From: Plumapathes pennacea
Lineage: Eukaryota > Cnidaria > Anthozoa > Antipatharia > Myriopathidae
Reading direction: 5' to 3'
DNA: 64,000 bases
Assembly: GCA_964036295.1 (NCBI GenBank)
Contig: OZ038469.1
Coordinates: 12,085,591 to 12,149,590 of the forward strand
The notes below the pieces were generated by a model that ran no database searches, was not told where the DNA came from, and saw only the letters and a program-made list of their open reading frames with translations. Both the position numbers and the translations under genes were made by a program. Positions 1 through 11,300 of the stretch are shown one piece after another; the first letter of the stretch is position 1; each line of letters opens with the position of its first letter.

Positions 1-97
1 CTCCCTTTCCCTCCCCTTGCTTTGTTGTTGTCTCCCCTCCCCTCCCCTTGACATGAACCATCCTGTCCAATCCTGTTTTCCCTCTCTCTTCTTTCAG

Positions 98-1362
98 TTC
101 TTTTGCTTTCTTCGCCATCCCCCAAGCGGACTTTTATCTTTTCTACTTCGTTTCAACTTCTCCCTCCTCCGTTTAACTTCTTTCTGCTCTGCACACACGA
201 CTTCTGATAGACTACTGTTCCTGCTGTCTGATGGATCACTCTCCCAGTCCATGTCCAAAGATTGGAGCCTGACAACCCTCTCTCTTGTCACCTCCATATT
301 GAGTTCCCTGGTGACTTGCACGAACATTCTCCACAAACTTTGTTCACAGACAGGTGAGATGGAACAACTTTGCATCAGTAGACCCCTTCACGGTATTGAA
401 TGCATGATGGGTAATCAGGGAAAATGAACTGCATATACATTCTTTATTCTGAGCGGTAAAACTTCGAAACACTCCAAATTGTCATTTGCAAGCTTTCAGT
501 AGTTCTGATTGTGAGCGATTTTACTATTAAGCCGAGACTTCTCGCACGCATCGTCGCCATGTTTCTCTGTTCTTGCATCATGCATTCAATACCGTGAAGG
601 GGTCTATCGATCACGTAGTGTTTTTTTCCCATAGCAATGCCACACTTGGGTTGCAAGCGAACCAGTCGTTCCATAGTTACGAAGATAAGATCGCGCGTGC
701 TGGCTTTGACCTTGAGGGTCTTCTTTTATAGTTTGAACGCGATTCGTAACAGCCATTCTCCAGGAGATTACAAGATAATCTTTGTCTGTCTCTACATTTA
801 TAGACATGCCTTGTCTGATAGTTGGATTTTGTGTTGATATATTAGTCAAATTCAATTATCGGGTTTTATTTTTTGCTTTAGATGATTGCATTTTATCAAA
901 GATGTACCAGGCCCTTGTTTTTGTTCCTGAAGATGTTCCCATGATACATGTCAGGATTCTCCACCAGCAGGTATTTGCATATGTGAGCTTTGATGAAATA
1001 GCGCTTGGTACCGCATGCATTTTCTGAACCGTATCTTGATGTCATTTTCAGGTCGTTGCACTGTTGAACAACCTTTGGTCAAACCATGAGTCTGCGCTCT
1101 CCTTTCTGCTTGAAACAGAATGTCAATGCAGCTTAGAGGTAACGAGTTTTTCTCTGAGGATTCAGCGAGTTTTCCTGACAAAAGACTCCAAGATTTCGGC
1201 CTGATCGTGCGTGAAGCGCAGGCCTGCTGTTGCTGTAAACGTTTAATGTTACGTCTACATCTACGACAACAAGAATAACATCATCATCTTCTACTGCTGC
1301 CACCGCTCTGCTAGTTCTAATTCTAGTACTACTGCTACTTTCCACTGCTACTATTACTACTT

Positions 1363-1399
<37 letters not shown>

Positions 1400-4346
1400 C
1401 TACTGACAGCCTACATGTTCTATTACAACTACTACTATAAACACTAACGCCACACTACGAACTAGACCTACAATTATTATCACCACGATCATGATCACTA
1501 TACTGATATACTGCTCTTCTTTTACGTGTTGCCTCTACGAAAGCAAAAACAACAACTCAGTAAAATATTAGAGTGATTTCAATAAACCCGTGAAACAGTT
1601 TTTATTAGTGAGGGTGTACTAGTATCTAGTAGAGAGTATTTGTCTATATTTTTGATTCGAAACAAAATGTCGCGATATTGGGAAATTGAATATCCGAAGT
1701 GGCCGCGATCCGACCGCTAGCAAGTGTTAATGTCGGCGTCGATACAAATATATTGAAAGCATATCTACGGAACGTCACTAAAAACATGCGAGCCGACATC
1801 AACTCAAGGCAATTTCTTTTCCTTTCACCGACCAAATGCCAGTAGTGCATGCAGGCTCATTAGTTTTGCAAATTACGCGGAAAACGACAATTCTAGGCTC
1901 CTCTCGCACAGCTCAACACGCCAATCAAGTGCCCACATTGTTTCTTAACATTAGATGGGCAAGAGTCTTAGTTTACTGTGAGTTTTGTGTAAGGGTTTTT
2001 GAGGAGAATTTTTGGTGGCAAATAAACATAGTCCATTGCCGTATAGTCTGACATCTACTTGGAGTGTGTACGTGTCTCTAATAGTCTCTAATAGTCTAGT
2101 ATCTGTTTCACGGGCTTATTGAAATCACTCTACCACACTACTTCTACAACCGCTATCATCAGCACCACTACGAAAGCAAAAACAACAACTCAGTAATTTT
2201 ACTACTAACACTACTTCTACAACCGCTATCATCACCACCACTATTACTTTGTATCCCTGATGCAACTGTGTGATTACTAACGATATTGTGGATATTCTGA
2301 CACTCTTTCAGCTTATCAAGTGTCTTGTCCTGATGTTGAACCGGGAGGTGCAAACGGTCAGCGCACTGCCAGAGGAGTTGTTAAGTGAAGATACTGACGG
2401 CAGGTAAATTAGCCATTTAATTAAATCTTTCACTCCTGAGCTCATATTACAAATTCTCCCAACCATTGAAGAAGAAAATGTATGAGTGAGGTAGTGAGAA
2501 TTGATATGCCCATCAGCTTGCATCTGAGCAAACTATCAAGTGGCAAATTCTCCATACTATATACCATGAATCTCTGGTGAGAGACTGAAGGAGAGAACTG
2601 AAGTTGATCATTCTCAGGAGAGGAATGGTTAAAAGAAAAGGTTTCAACACGATTAGTCCAGCATAAACTGAATGGTGAGGTTTTAAAAATAAGAGTACAA
2701 ACAAGTTTGGCAGCATTCAAGGGCCAATCGGGAACAAAAGCAAAACCTAATTGGCGATCTTCCCACGCACGCAAGCAAGCAAGTGCATGGGGATGGCGTT
2801 TCCTCGTACTGTTGATTGTACATTCTTCTGTGAAGTTAAACCAAACGCGAGTTACTTTGGCTTCTGATTGGAATCCGAAAACCGCTTTAATACTAAAACT
2901 AATATTATACCTTTTAGAGCCGTTTTCGGATGACTATCGAAAACCAAAACCAAAACCAAAGCAAGTACACTGCCAATCACAGAGGCTGTAAAGAACAGTT
3001 TCAACCAATCGAATGCCAAAAGTAATCCGCGTTTGGTTTTACTTTGAGGAATAACACAATCAACAGTGCGAGAACACGCCATCACAACTTGCTTTCTTAC
3101 GTGAGAATATCGCAACCAGGTTTTTCTTTTGCTCTTGATTGGCCATGAATGCTGTTAAACGCGTTTGGACCAATCGGAAAGCATAGCAAACGCAAAACAA
3201 AATCAATCACACGATTACTTTCGACAGTCATCCAAAAACGGTTCTAATAAAATTAATATCAATTACGTTGACGGTAACAACTTGGCACCCTTGCTCTAGG
3301 TCCAGCTTAGCACTGTTGCGGACTGGCATGTTCCTACTAATCGCGCTTTGTACAAGCAATCGACTGCAGAGCGAACATCGCGCAGAAGTGGAGCATCAGT
3401 ATGTGAGTCTCTTGAACAGCGTCACCAGGCTCTACAAAAGGATCACGGCTGACATCTCGGAAGCAGAAGGTAAGGACCCCTTCCCCCCACTGCGGATTTT
3501 GTACTCGCCCCAGTCGTAATTTGCATTCGCCCTAGTCCTACTCTCGGATCAAACTTGGCCTGAAAGCGAACTGGAGCGCCTGCCACGTTTGGTTGTTCTG
3601 GACATGTGCAGTCGTCTGTTGAATTCAGTTCAGGAGTCAAATGTGACAGAAATGCAGCGTTTCTTCCAGTAGCAATCCATTTTTATCGTGTTGAATAGGC
3701 GAGTCACATTTTCTACAGTTTAGTTCGCCACGAGGTTCAATATGTATGATAATCGTCTGAAGTATGATGAAAAGAAGCGATGTTATTTCACTTAACTCGA
3801 TAAGGCTTGTTCATTTCATCGTTCGATGAAATACACAGAAGACAGCCATCTTGGATTTACCGACATCGTCCGATTCTCGGTCGGGTCTAAACTCGTTTTC
3901 AGTCTTGCGCGGCTGTCCTTCCCGTTGGTACGATTTAGGCACAACCGAACGAACCCGATTTTGGCATAAATTAGGTGAAACACAAACAATATGGCGAACG
4001 GAATGATGATTGGTAGAACATCTGGAAAACTTTTTTGGGATATTTTTGCCTGCTAGTGATCAATCATTGCAGCTTTGATGTAAAAAAATCTTCTAGAGCG
4101 AAATGCAGGCATCTCAGGGGACTTGTGCTTCACAGCTGTTTATTGGGTTGAGAGTTGTGTATGGAAGGTTTCTCATTTTTGTTGTTACTTCTGTTTGTGA
4201 GGTGTTCACCTTGGTTTAATGTCTTTACTGTAGTCCTTGCACTTCAAGATCTGTTGGACTTTGAGCGAATTGAGGACATCGACTGGGCACAGGATTCCGA
4301 GGAAGACGAAGACGAGGGGGCCGAGGGAATGGAAGTCGACAGCTAG
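98..4346 (+). CDS. Unidentified leucine-rich protein with acidic C-terminus (last six exons, 5' end outside window)
   Basis: Six exons join in consistent phase: 98-353, 882-970, 1052-1138, 2312-2403, 3300-3469 and 4249-4346, each with AG/GT borders. They end at a TAG. The translated part (about 263 residues) is rich in leucine and short hydrophobic helices, as in HEAT/ARM-like scaffolds. The final exon encodes a strongly acidic tail (EDIDWAQDSEEDEDEGAEGM) that suggests a nuclear or nucleolar protein. I do not recognise the family. The consistent phases and the contrast between coding exons and repeat-filled introns make this a real gene. Intron 3 (1139-2311) holds a MITE and trinucleotide repeats. 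The upstream exons and start codon lie outside the window. Existence of the gene is fairly sure; function is unknown. Confidence 0.6.
1363..1400. repeat. (CAA)n microsatellite
   Basis: About a dozen CAA/ACA units in tandem inside an intron, within a broader trinucleotide-rich tract (about 1260-1460). Confidence 0.9.
1571..2130. mobile_element. MITE with 28-bp terminal inverted repeats and TA target duplication
   Basis: The left end begins GAGTGATTTCAATAAACCCG and the right end is its reverse complement with one mismatch over about 28 bp. Both sides are flanked by TA (1569-1570 and 2131-2132). The 560-bp interior has no convincing reading frame. TA duplication suggests mobilisation by a Tc1/mariner-type transposase. 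It sits in intron 3 of the first gene. Confidence 0.8.
2832..3043. repeat. Imperfect inverted repeat (fold-back)
   Basis: A segment around AACCAAACGCGAGTTACTTT at about 2836-2871 recurs in reverse complement near 3004-3040 (AGTAATCCGCGTTTGGTTTT). Related motifs (GATTGG, AAAACGG) appear again near 3170-3245 and near 22200-22320, so this is probably a dispersed family. It lies in intron 4 of the first gene. Confidence 0.55.
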
Positions 4347-5468
4347 ACGTACAAGTGTTGAAAACCTCGGTGACGGATCAACCCTTTCACTCCCAAGTTC
4401 AAAATGCAGATTCTCCCAACCTTTTAAAAGGAAAATGTGTGAGTGATGCAGTGAGAATTGGTAGTTTAATCAGTTATCGTCTGAGCAAGGTATTAAATGC
4501 CAAGTTCTCCTCACTGTATGATATATTTGTGCTGCCGAAATCGAATGAGAAAATTGAACTTGATAACGCTTGGGAGTGAAAGGTTGATACGCCGAAGGAG
4601 GTTTTGCGCGGACGACAACGAGACAGTTTTGAGGGAAACAAATTCTGAAACTAGCACTTCTTCAGCAAGTTGTCTCGCAACGGCGAGAAAAGTACACTGT
4701 AACATGGCCTTTATGGGAGATGGACTCTCTGGTTTTATGTTGCGTTACGTTTTGTTTTGTTGTGGATCAGACGTATGAGTTGAAAGTAGTTTTGTATCTT
4801 GTTTTGTTTTAGAGAAGGCTGTGGAGCTATGTGTACATTGTATCATTGTTTACGAACATTCTTTTGGTTATTCTTATTTGCCAAACGCTAAACAATAGAA
4901 CTTTGTTTTATCAGCCAATAGGTGTCAGGTTTGCACAATAACAATAGGTGACGTCACGGTATTTATCGTAAGAAAACATGTTCATGTACAGCTCGATTTC
5001 AGTCTTTGTCTTTGTATGTTTCCTTTCCCCGCTCTCCCCCACCCCCACCCCCCAAGTCCAGAAATCAGCTTCTGAGCTTTGTTTTAACTTCACTTCAGGC
5101 TCCTTTTCAACAAAAGGAGCACCAAGCTTGGCCGCTAAAGAATCGTAGCGTGTTTTCGACAATCAACTACGGGTGCTGGAAAGCAGAGTTGCATAAAGTA
5201 GAAAAATAACATAGAAATATCTTAATTTTCGTAGTCAGTCAACACGTATATTATCTTGATCAACGCTCTGTGACTATGCGTCAGTGTAAACGGCTGGGCA
5301 ACAGAAGCAGGAACAAGAAAAAGAGAATATTTTGATCCTTATGCCAGGCTTGGCCACTCTACCCCACACCCCACCCCACCCCCTCTCCCCCCACCCCTAA
5401 AGGAAGGAAACCAGTGAAGGACTATGGGAAGCATCAGTTTTGGCGGTTTGCATGTGCTGTGTTTTGAT
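4347..5468. other. Intergenic region between the first gene and the TFAM-like gene
   Basis: No supported gene. It holds the probable 3' UTR of the upstream gene and the promoter side of the TFAM-like gene, plus a C-rich tract at 5365-5396. Short open frames here lack splice borders or family similarity. Confidence 0.5.
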
Positions 5469-6341
5469 ATGAGTTTCCTCAGTTTTGCTCGCATTTTTCG
5501 AGGTCCCGTAAACCTGAACAGAATATATTCTGTTGCGTTTCTTCCGGAGAGGGTAAGCTGTTGTGGTATAGCCAGCAAAAAGGCGGAGCCCCCTAAACAC
5601 CCTGCCGTGCGCCCGAAACGCCCTGCCGGACCATACGCCGCCTTTGCCTCCGAATACTACCAAACTACCAGAAACGAAAACCCCGAAGCGAAAGTAGGAG
5701 ACTTATTTGATCTGCTGGCCACGAGATGGAGGGGCCTGTCAGATACAGAGAAAGAGAAATACCAGTCGGATTTCAAAAAGAAGTTGGCGGCTTTCAATGC
5801 TCCGTTTCGCAAACTCCCTCGCCGTCCTGCAACTGCATTTGCCCAGTTTGTGCGCGACAAGTACGCAGAAGTTGAACGTGAAAACCCCGATGCAAGTGCC
5901 CCAGAGGTTATCAAGATTATAGCTGACAAGTGGAAAGAAATCCCTGAGCACGAAAAGGAGTCTCTCAAAGAAGCGTACGAGGGTGAAAAGCGCGACTACC
6001 AACGGCGTGTTGTGGAGTTCGACGAAAACTTGAGCAAAGATGAACGCGAATTTCTGGAACACTTCAGGGGAAGAAAAATGCAGCAATTGTACAAAGAGCG
6101 ACTGAAGCTTCTCAACTTTCCCAAGAAACCCGCCACGGCTTTTGCACTCTTCCTGAATTTGGAAAAGGAGAGGTTTCCTCGAGATTTTGACGAGAAGCCT
6201 TCTGACTGGGTGAAGAGAATGTCTACCACTTGGAAGGAAATGTCCGAGCAAGAGAAAGATACGTATCGACAAAAACATAAGAGGGCTGTGGCGAAATACG
6301 AAGACGAAGTCCTTGATTGGCAGAGTAAGCATGGACAATGA
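5469..6341 (+). CDS. TFAM: TFAM-like mitochondrial HMG-box protein with three HMG boxes
   Basis: The 290-residue uninterrupted frame begins at the ATG giving MSFLSFARIFRG, an amphipathic basic/hydrophobic start typical of a mitochondrial presequence; an upstream in-frame ATG at 5424 would bury it. HMG box 1 spans about residues 48-112, box 2 about 117-184, a basic linker about 185-215 and box 3 about 217-285. Known TFAM proteins have two boxes joined by a basic linker and compact, transcribe and replicate mtDNA. Boxes 2 and 3 plus the linker match that canonical layout, so box 1 is extra. The long C-terminal tail of vertebrate TFAM is absent; the protein stops a few residues after box 3. Orthology to TFAM is inferred from architecture and targeting signal. 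A generic multi-HMG mitochondrial protein is the alternative. Confidence 0.85.
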   Translation: MSFLSFARIFRGPVNLNRIYSVAFLPERVSCCGIASKKAEPPKHPAVRPKRPAGPYAAFASEYYQTTRNENPEAKVGDLFDLLATRWRGLSDTEKEKYQSDFKKKLAAFNAPFRKLPRRPATAFAQFVRDKYAEVERENPDASAPEVIKIIADKWKEIPEHEKESLKEAYEGEKRDYQRRVVEFDENLSKDEREFLEHFRGRKMQQLYKERLKLLNFPKKPATAFALFLNLEKERFPRDFDEKPSDWVKRMSTTWKEMSEQEKDTYRQKHKRAVAKYEDEVLDWQSKHGQ

Positions 6342-7139
6342 ACGATAAGGGTACATATTAAAAAGCAACCATGGGGCCGTTTTAAATGTGTACCCTCTAC
6401 ATTGAGGGTTTGGCAATGAGGATATGGTTGCATCCCCCACCCCCACCCCTATGATATTTGTTCATTATGAGAAGTAACACCCATGGAAACACAGGTTTTT
6501 GAGATAATATTGTCCTGTGGTGTTTGTACTTTGTGTAACTCATAATGTGCCCCAACCCGAGTCTCAACCCTCTGGATTTTCGTGAGGATTCCCTCCCCCA
6601 TGGATATCCATACCCCTAAGGGGGGGGGGGGGGGGGGGGGGGGTGGTGTGCAGATGAAATGGAATGGTGTAATGTTCTTGCTGTCAAGTAAGGCTTTAGT
6701 AAGGTTGAATTTTTGCATAGCAGACTAATATGAGTACAACTGCTTTCTGCCAACCCTCCATATATTTGAGAAAGCAGGTGATTTTGATCCATCCTGCTAT
6801 GATGTTCTTTTTTTCTGGCTTGTATGCTGTAAAACCCATAGTTGATCATAACCTGTTGATTGAACCCTTTTGCTCCTGAGCTCATAATACAAAATTCATT
6901 CTCCCAGCCATTCAGGAAGGAAGTGTAGTTTATCAGTGTTGTTCGTGTGCCAGCTTGTGGCTACCAGATGTGCCCGTCTCCCTATTAAATTTCCCAGCAA
7001 AGTGCTCTGTTTGACCTGCCCAAGTTTGTGTGTCGTGGTTACAAACTAATATTGTCTTTGGGATAGCTGGTAAATTTATTTCCATTATGCCCTGGATGTA
7101 GTGAAACTAATTTAAAAGTTAATTTGCTTCATGTTATAT
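6342..7139. other. Intergenic region downstream of the TFAM-like gene
   Basis: Contains the probable TFAM-like 3' UTR and a poly-G run near 6619-6643. No gene is supported. Confidence 0.5.
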
Positions 7140-7215
7140 ATACTACGAATTATATACTTCTTTTATAAAATAATTAGTCAAGTAAAATACATCACGTATC
7201 ACGTCAGCGTGTGAT
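7140..7215 (-). repeat. Fragment of the fold-back family also found at 14350-14605
   Basis: This stretch, with TTTTATAAAATAATTAG and an ATCACGTCAGCGTGTGAT core, is the approximate reverse complement of 14350-14425 in PNPT1 intron 11. It therefore marks a second copy of a dispersed element. Confidence 0.5.
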
Positions 7216-7232
7216 ATATAGAGATTACTTCA

Positions 7233-7366
7233 TGGAAAGTGCGCGCGTACGGTTTTTATTCACGAGTTGTGAAGTATCATAAAACGAACGAGCGAGGCTT
7301 TGCGAGCGAGTGAGTTTTATGATACGAAACAACGAGTGAATAAAAACTGTACAAAGCACTTTCCAT
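7233..7366. repeat. Fold-back element with about 58-bp arms
   Basis: The left arm from CATGGAAAGTGCGCG to ATCATAAAAC is the imperfect reverse complement of the right arm from GTTTTATGATACG to GCACTTTCCATG. The loop is about 25 bp and carries the self-complementary GAGCGAGGC/GCGAGCGAG block. The whole would fold into one hairpin. Confidence 0.75.
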
Positions 7367-7637
7367 GATGTTTTCTGTTTATTATATACATACTGAGACA
7401 TTTATGATGGGACCGGGAAACCCTTTAAAAGTAGTGAAAAATCGTCGTTCGCAGCTTGTGATTGGACGAACGATTTTTTTCACGTGTGAAAAGCGTCGTT
7501 CGCGGCCTCTCATTGGCTAGAACTCATTTGCGTACGAAATTTTACGATATGGCTTTTTCGTGAGTATGTCTCAGTATGTATATAATAAACTCTCATATTA
7601 CATGCTTATTTGGCCAATCAGAATGCGTATAGTATCG

Positions 7638-7925
7638 TAAAATAAAATAAAAATAAATCACTTTATTTAAGTCTCATTGTAGTTAGCACTGCCATGCTAA
7701 TTGGGGAGACTTGAAATGCAGAAACGAAATATCATAAACTGAACGCAAATTTGTTAAGAATCCCAACTGGTCAGAGGCTAACCAGTTGGCTATTTACATA
7801 GTGTGGCCGAGGATTTGAACTCAGGGCTACCGTGTTGCAAATTCAACTGGTGGTGAGAGCGGGACTTGAACCTGGGATCTCCGAATTTCAAGTCCGGTGC
7901 CCTAACCACTCGGCCACACTGCGTC
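7638..7925 (-). mobile_element. tRNA-derived SINE, near full length
   Basis: On the minus strand the 5' head (7925 to about 7850) reads as a tRNA-Ser-like sequence: A box GTGGCCGAGTGG, a CTTGAAA loop that would give a UGA anticodon, and B box GGTTCAAGTCC. The variable arm is too short for a working tRNA-Ser. An unrelated body follows, then an A/T-rich tail with AATAAAGTGATTTATTT. A 5'-truncated copy of the tail is at 27135-27231. Internal pol III promoter boxes look intact. The call as SINE rather than tRNA gene rests on the degenerate acceptor, the long body and the second copy. Confidence 0.75.
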
Positions 7926-8367
7926 CTGTAGTTATTTATAAATACTAATACAATACATGTATCTCCAGGGAAGAATGTCTTATAGAAGGTTTTGGTCTTT
8001 CAAATGTTGATAGGCAGGAATTTGCACAGAAGCAATACAGGGGAGATAGTGGTCATCCTTACATTTCCAGATAAGACTAATATTTTGACAAAACCATTAA
8101 TTTTGTTCTGTTTCATCAGGCAGAAAAGCCAAAATTCTTGGATAACCTGTTACTGTTACTTGTTATATTGCTGTAAAAAAGAGTGAGAGGCTTAGAAGAA
8201 GGCAAAGCTTGAAATTAAACGGTCTCACACTATCCTCTTGGATAGAAAACATAATGTAATAAAAACAAAAAAATGGGGAAAATGTGTGACGTCATCACTC
8301 TCTCTCCCGACCATGTGCGTTGTCCCCAAAGCGAGTCTGGCACGTGACACGACATTGGCGAGGAAAT

Positions 8368-11300
8368 ATGGCGACTTACGCTTGGCTGAAGAGTGTGCCG
8401 CGATTTCAACGTTTTGGTCGCTTTACTGTGGCTTATAGCGCCCCTCTTTTGCATCGATATGCAAGGTTGGGTCATACGGAGTCTTCAGTCTCAGTGGAAG
8501 TTGGAGGAAGGTGATTATTTGGGTTTAAAGAGCACGAACAATGCGGTCTGCAAACTACATGTGTTTTAACGAATTTTATGTCTCTCCAAGGCCTATGACG
8601 TTTTCGAAGGGAAAACTGGCAAATATTGCAGATGGCTCAGTTGTCGTACAGGTCAGTGAGCTCATCCAGAACAAAAAAGCAATAATCAGACGTGCGGCGT
8701 GTTGAAATTTTAATTTATTACTGACATTAATAGAGCATAATTTTGTGCACAAATCCACATTAGCATAAATTGTGTGTATGTTTCGCGCCTTTCTAATTTT
8801 CGGACGAGCGCTTTTCATTTGAGGGCCGCGATCGCTCTGAACAAAAATCTTCGTTCACCGTTCTGTGTATTCTCCCGCCTCCCATGGGCTCATGCTGTAC
8901 AGCAATCAGTTCCCTTTCTTAAACTTCTACAATCCCGGACAAAATTGTGTGGAACATAGTATCCTGAACGGCTCTTAGGTTACAGATTCAATGGTTATGT
9001 ATCCCCCCTCCCCCCTCGACAATGTTGAAGACTTAAACTTGACAACACACACACATCATGTCTTGGTTCTCTGCTTTTCAACATTGAAATGGGAGGGGGG
9101 AGGGGGAGTGTTTATTGTCGTGTGACAGGCACAAATCATGTCTCTTGTCCCGACAATTTTGTCCAGGATTGTATTTGTCTTCTTTGTTGAACTTGTTGTA
9201 TAGACAGTCATGCATGAATTTGCATTTCTTCCATAAACAGCACAGTATCTCCACTTGCAGTACACTCACTCTGGGTTTTAAAAATTAATCGATAGGATAA
9301 TTTTGGATTGCTTTGATCCCTGTGATTGCTGGAGTGTGGTTTCCATTAAAAAAAATGTTGATCACTATGGTCCCATTTCACCTCAGTAATCATGGTTGTT
9401 GTGATTCCTGTGGTATTGCTTTTATATGATAGCTATGATCTGAATGCATTTTTCAGCATTCGTAGCAAATACAGATAGAATTTGATTCTCTTGATCAAAT
9501 AGGTTAATTATTTAGTCGCATTGCATAATATATTGGTTATCAGATTTCCTCCTCGTGATTCAGCATTTTGCACCTTAGCTGGTTAGATCTCCAGTTCACT
9601 CGCTAGTCTATTAATTTGTCTCCTATCGATTAGTGATAAATAATTTGATCATATGGAAACTGAGTGTGGGAGCAAATTGAAATCACCCTGTCCCAGCATA
9701 TGCCATTGATCAAACTGATAATGGATATCAATTGATACCGATTAATCGATATTTATAATCCACTGGCAATTGATGAGGAAAACGATTGTGACCTTATTGA
9801 TTATTATTTATTGCAAATATTTATTGGTTGATTGACATCGATTGTTATTGATAAAATAGCAATAGGTAACTGCAACTGTTGATGTCTTGAAGGAACAGTG
9901 TCCTGATTCTGCACATGGTGGGACCTGGTTCACGGTGTGAACGCTTTTTATTTTGTGCCTGTACCCGGGCACTAGTGTTCCAGCACCCAAGTGTGAACGG
10001 GCCATTACTTTCTGCAATTCAGATTTGCATAAATGATTGATCATGAAACTTTGAATTCACACATGTGCAGGATCGGAACACTGTTCTTTTAGCATCTTAT
10101 TCAAAGTATTTGTAGCTTACAGACCCGTGCAGTTTCTATTGAGTTCTCTCCTAATCTGGTCATGATTCTTTGCAGTGTGGAGACACAGCTTTGCTGGTAA
10201 CAGCTGTTAGCTCACAGAAGTTGACTAGTTCAAAGGACTTTTTACCTCTTGTGGTGAGTTTAGTATTATGATCTACTGTTTTGGAGAAAAAGAATTGAGC
10301 ATTTTGCATTGCTATATTCCAAACTATTGTGCTCGAACAATCTTGGACAAGGCCTATATTAGCTCTAAAAAAATAACATGTGACTTCACATGGGCTGTGT
10401 ATGTATTTTTACCTGTGGTAGCTATTCACATGAGCACCAGATCAATTTGCCTCTTCTTGATGTTGAACCTACAGTAGAAAACCAGCTCTAAAGAGAACTA
10501 CATTGACTGCGTCAGGGTGGAGAAATATGTATAACTTGGATTGACTAGTGGTCGATGTGTGAAAGCTGAATGCCTCGAAAGAATTTGAAGCTAATGTTTC
10601 AAGTGCTAGTCCTTAGTCTGAGCAAAAAAGAAAGGAACTTACAAAGAGCTAGTGATCAAAACCTTAACTTCAAATCCTTTTGTGGCATCCAGCTTTCACA
10701 CTTCAACCTTTAGTCAATCCAAGTTCTACAGTTCATGTACTGTGTACCAGTATTATACAGTATACACCAGATTTCCATAAGAATGAAGGAATTGAAAAGC
10801 AGAAACTGAGTTGCAAAGTGGAACTGCAGTTTAAACTTGAGTTCCAGCCGTTTGTCCAGTTGGAATAGTCTTTATCTGAAACACTGTAGTTTGTGACTGA
10901 AGTTAGATCACCTGAGATGCAGTAGTTATCTTCAAGATAGAATGATGACTTTCTCAAGTTGTAGAAATGTTTTCTGATCCAGGGGATTACAGGAGGTGAG
11001 ATGCAAGAGGACTGTGTGTACATGTATGTATAAGCTGTGTTTATTATTCACAGGTTGACTACCGGGAGAAAGCTTCAGCTGCTGGACGTATTCCTCAGAA
11101 TTTCCACAGGCGAGAGCTATTACCCACAGAGAGAGAAATACTTGCAGGGAGGTGTATTGGTAAGCAAATACTCAGCATGTGACCTTTTCAGGATAAGGGT
11201 CAGAAAAAGGAGTCTGATATACACTGTATGCACTGTCTGTTGTGAATATATTTTATGACTGTTTCAATATTGAAATATTTAAAGCTGTTAATTGGCTTGA

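Noticed and set aside
5739-6446. 235-residue minus-strand frame opposite the TFAM-like gene
   Set aside because: It is an antisense shadow of the HMG-box coding sequence with no family similarity.
7855-7925. A working tRNA-Ser(UGA) gene on the minus strand
   Set aside because: The variable arm is too short, the acceptor stem is poor, and the sequence continues into a repeated SINE body.
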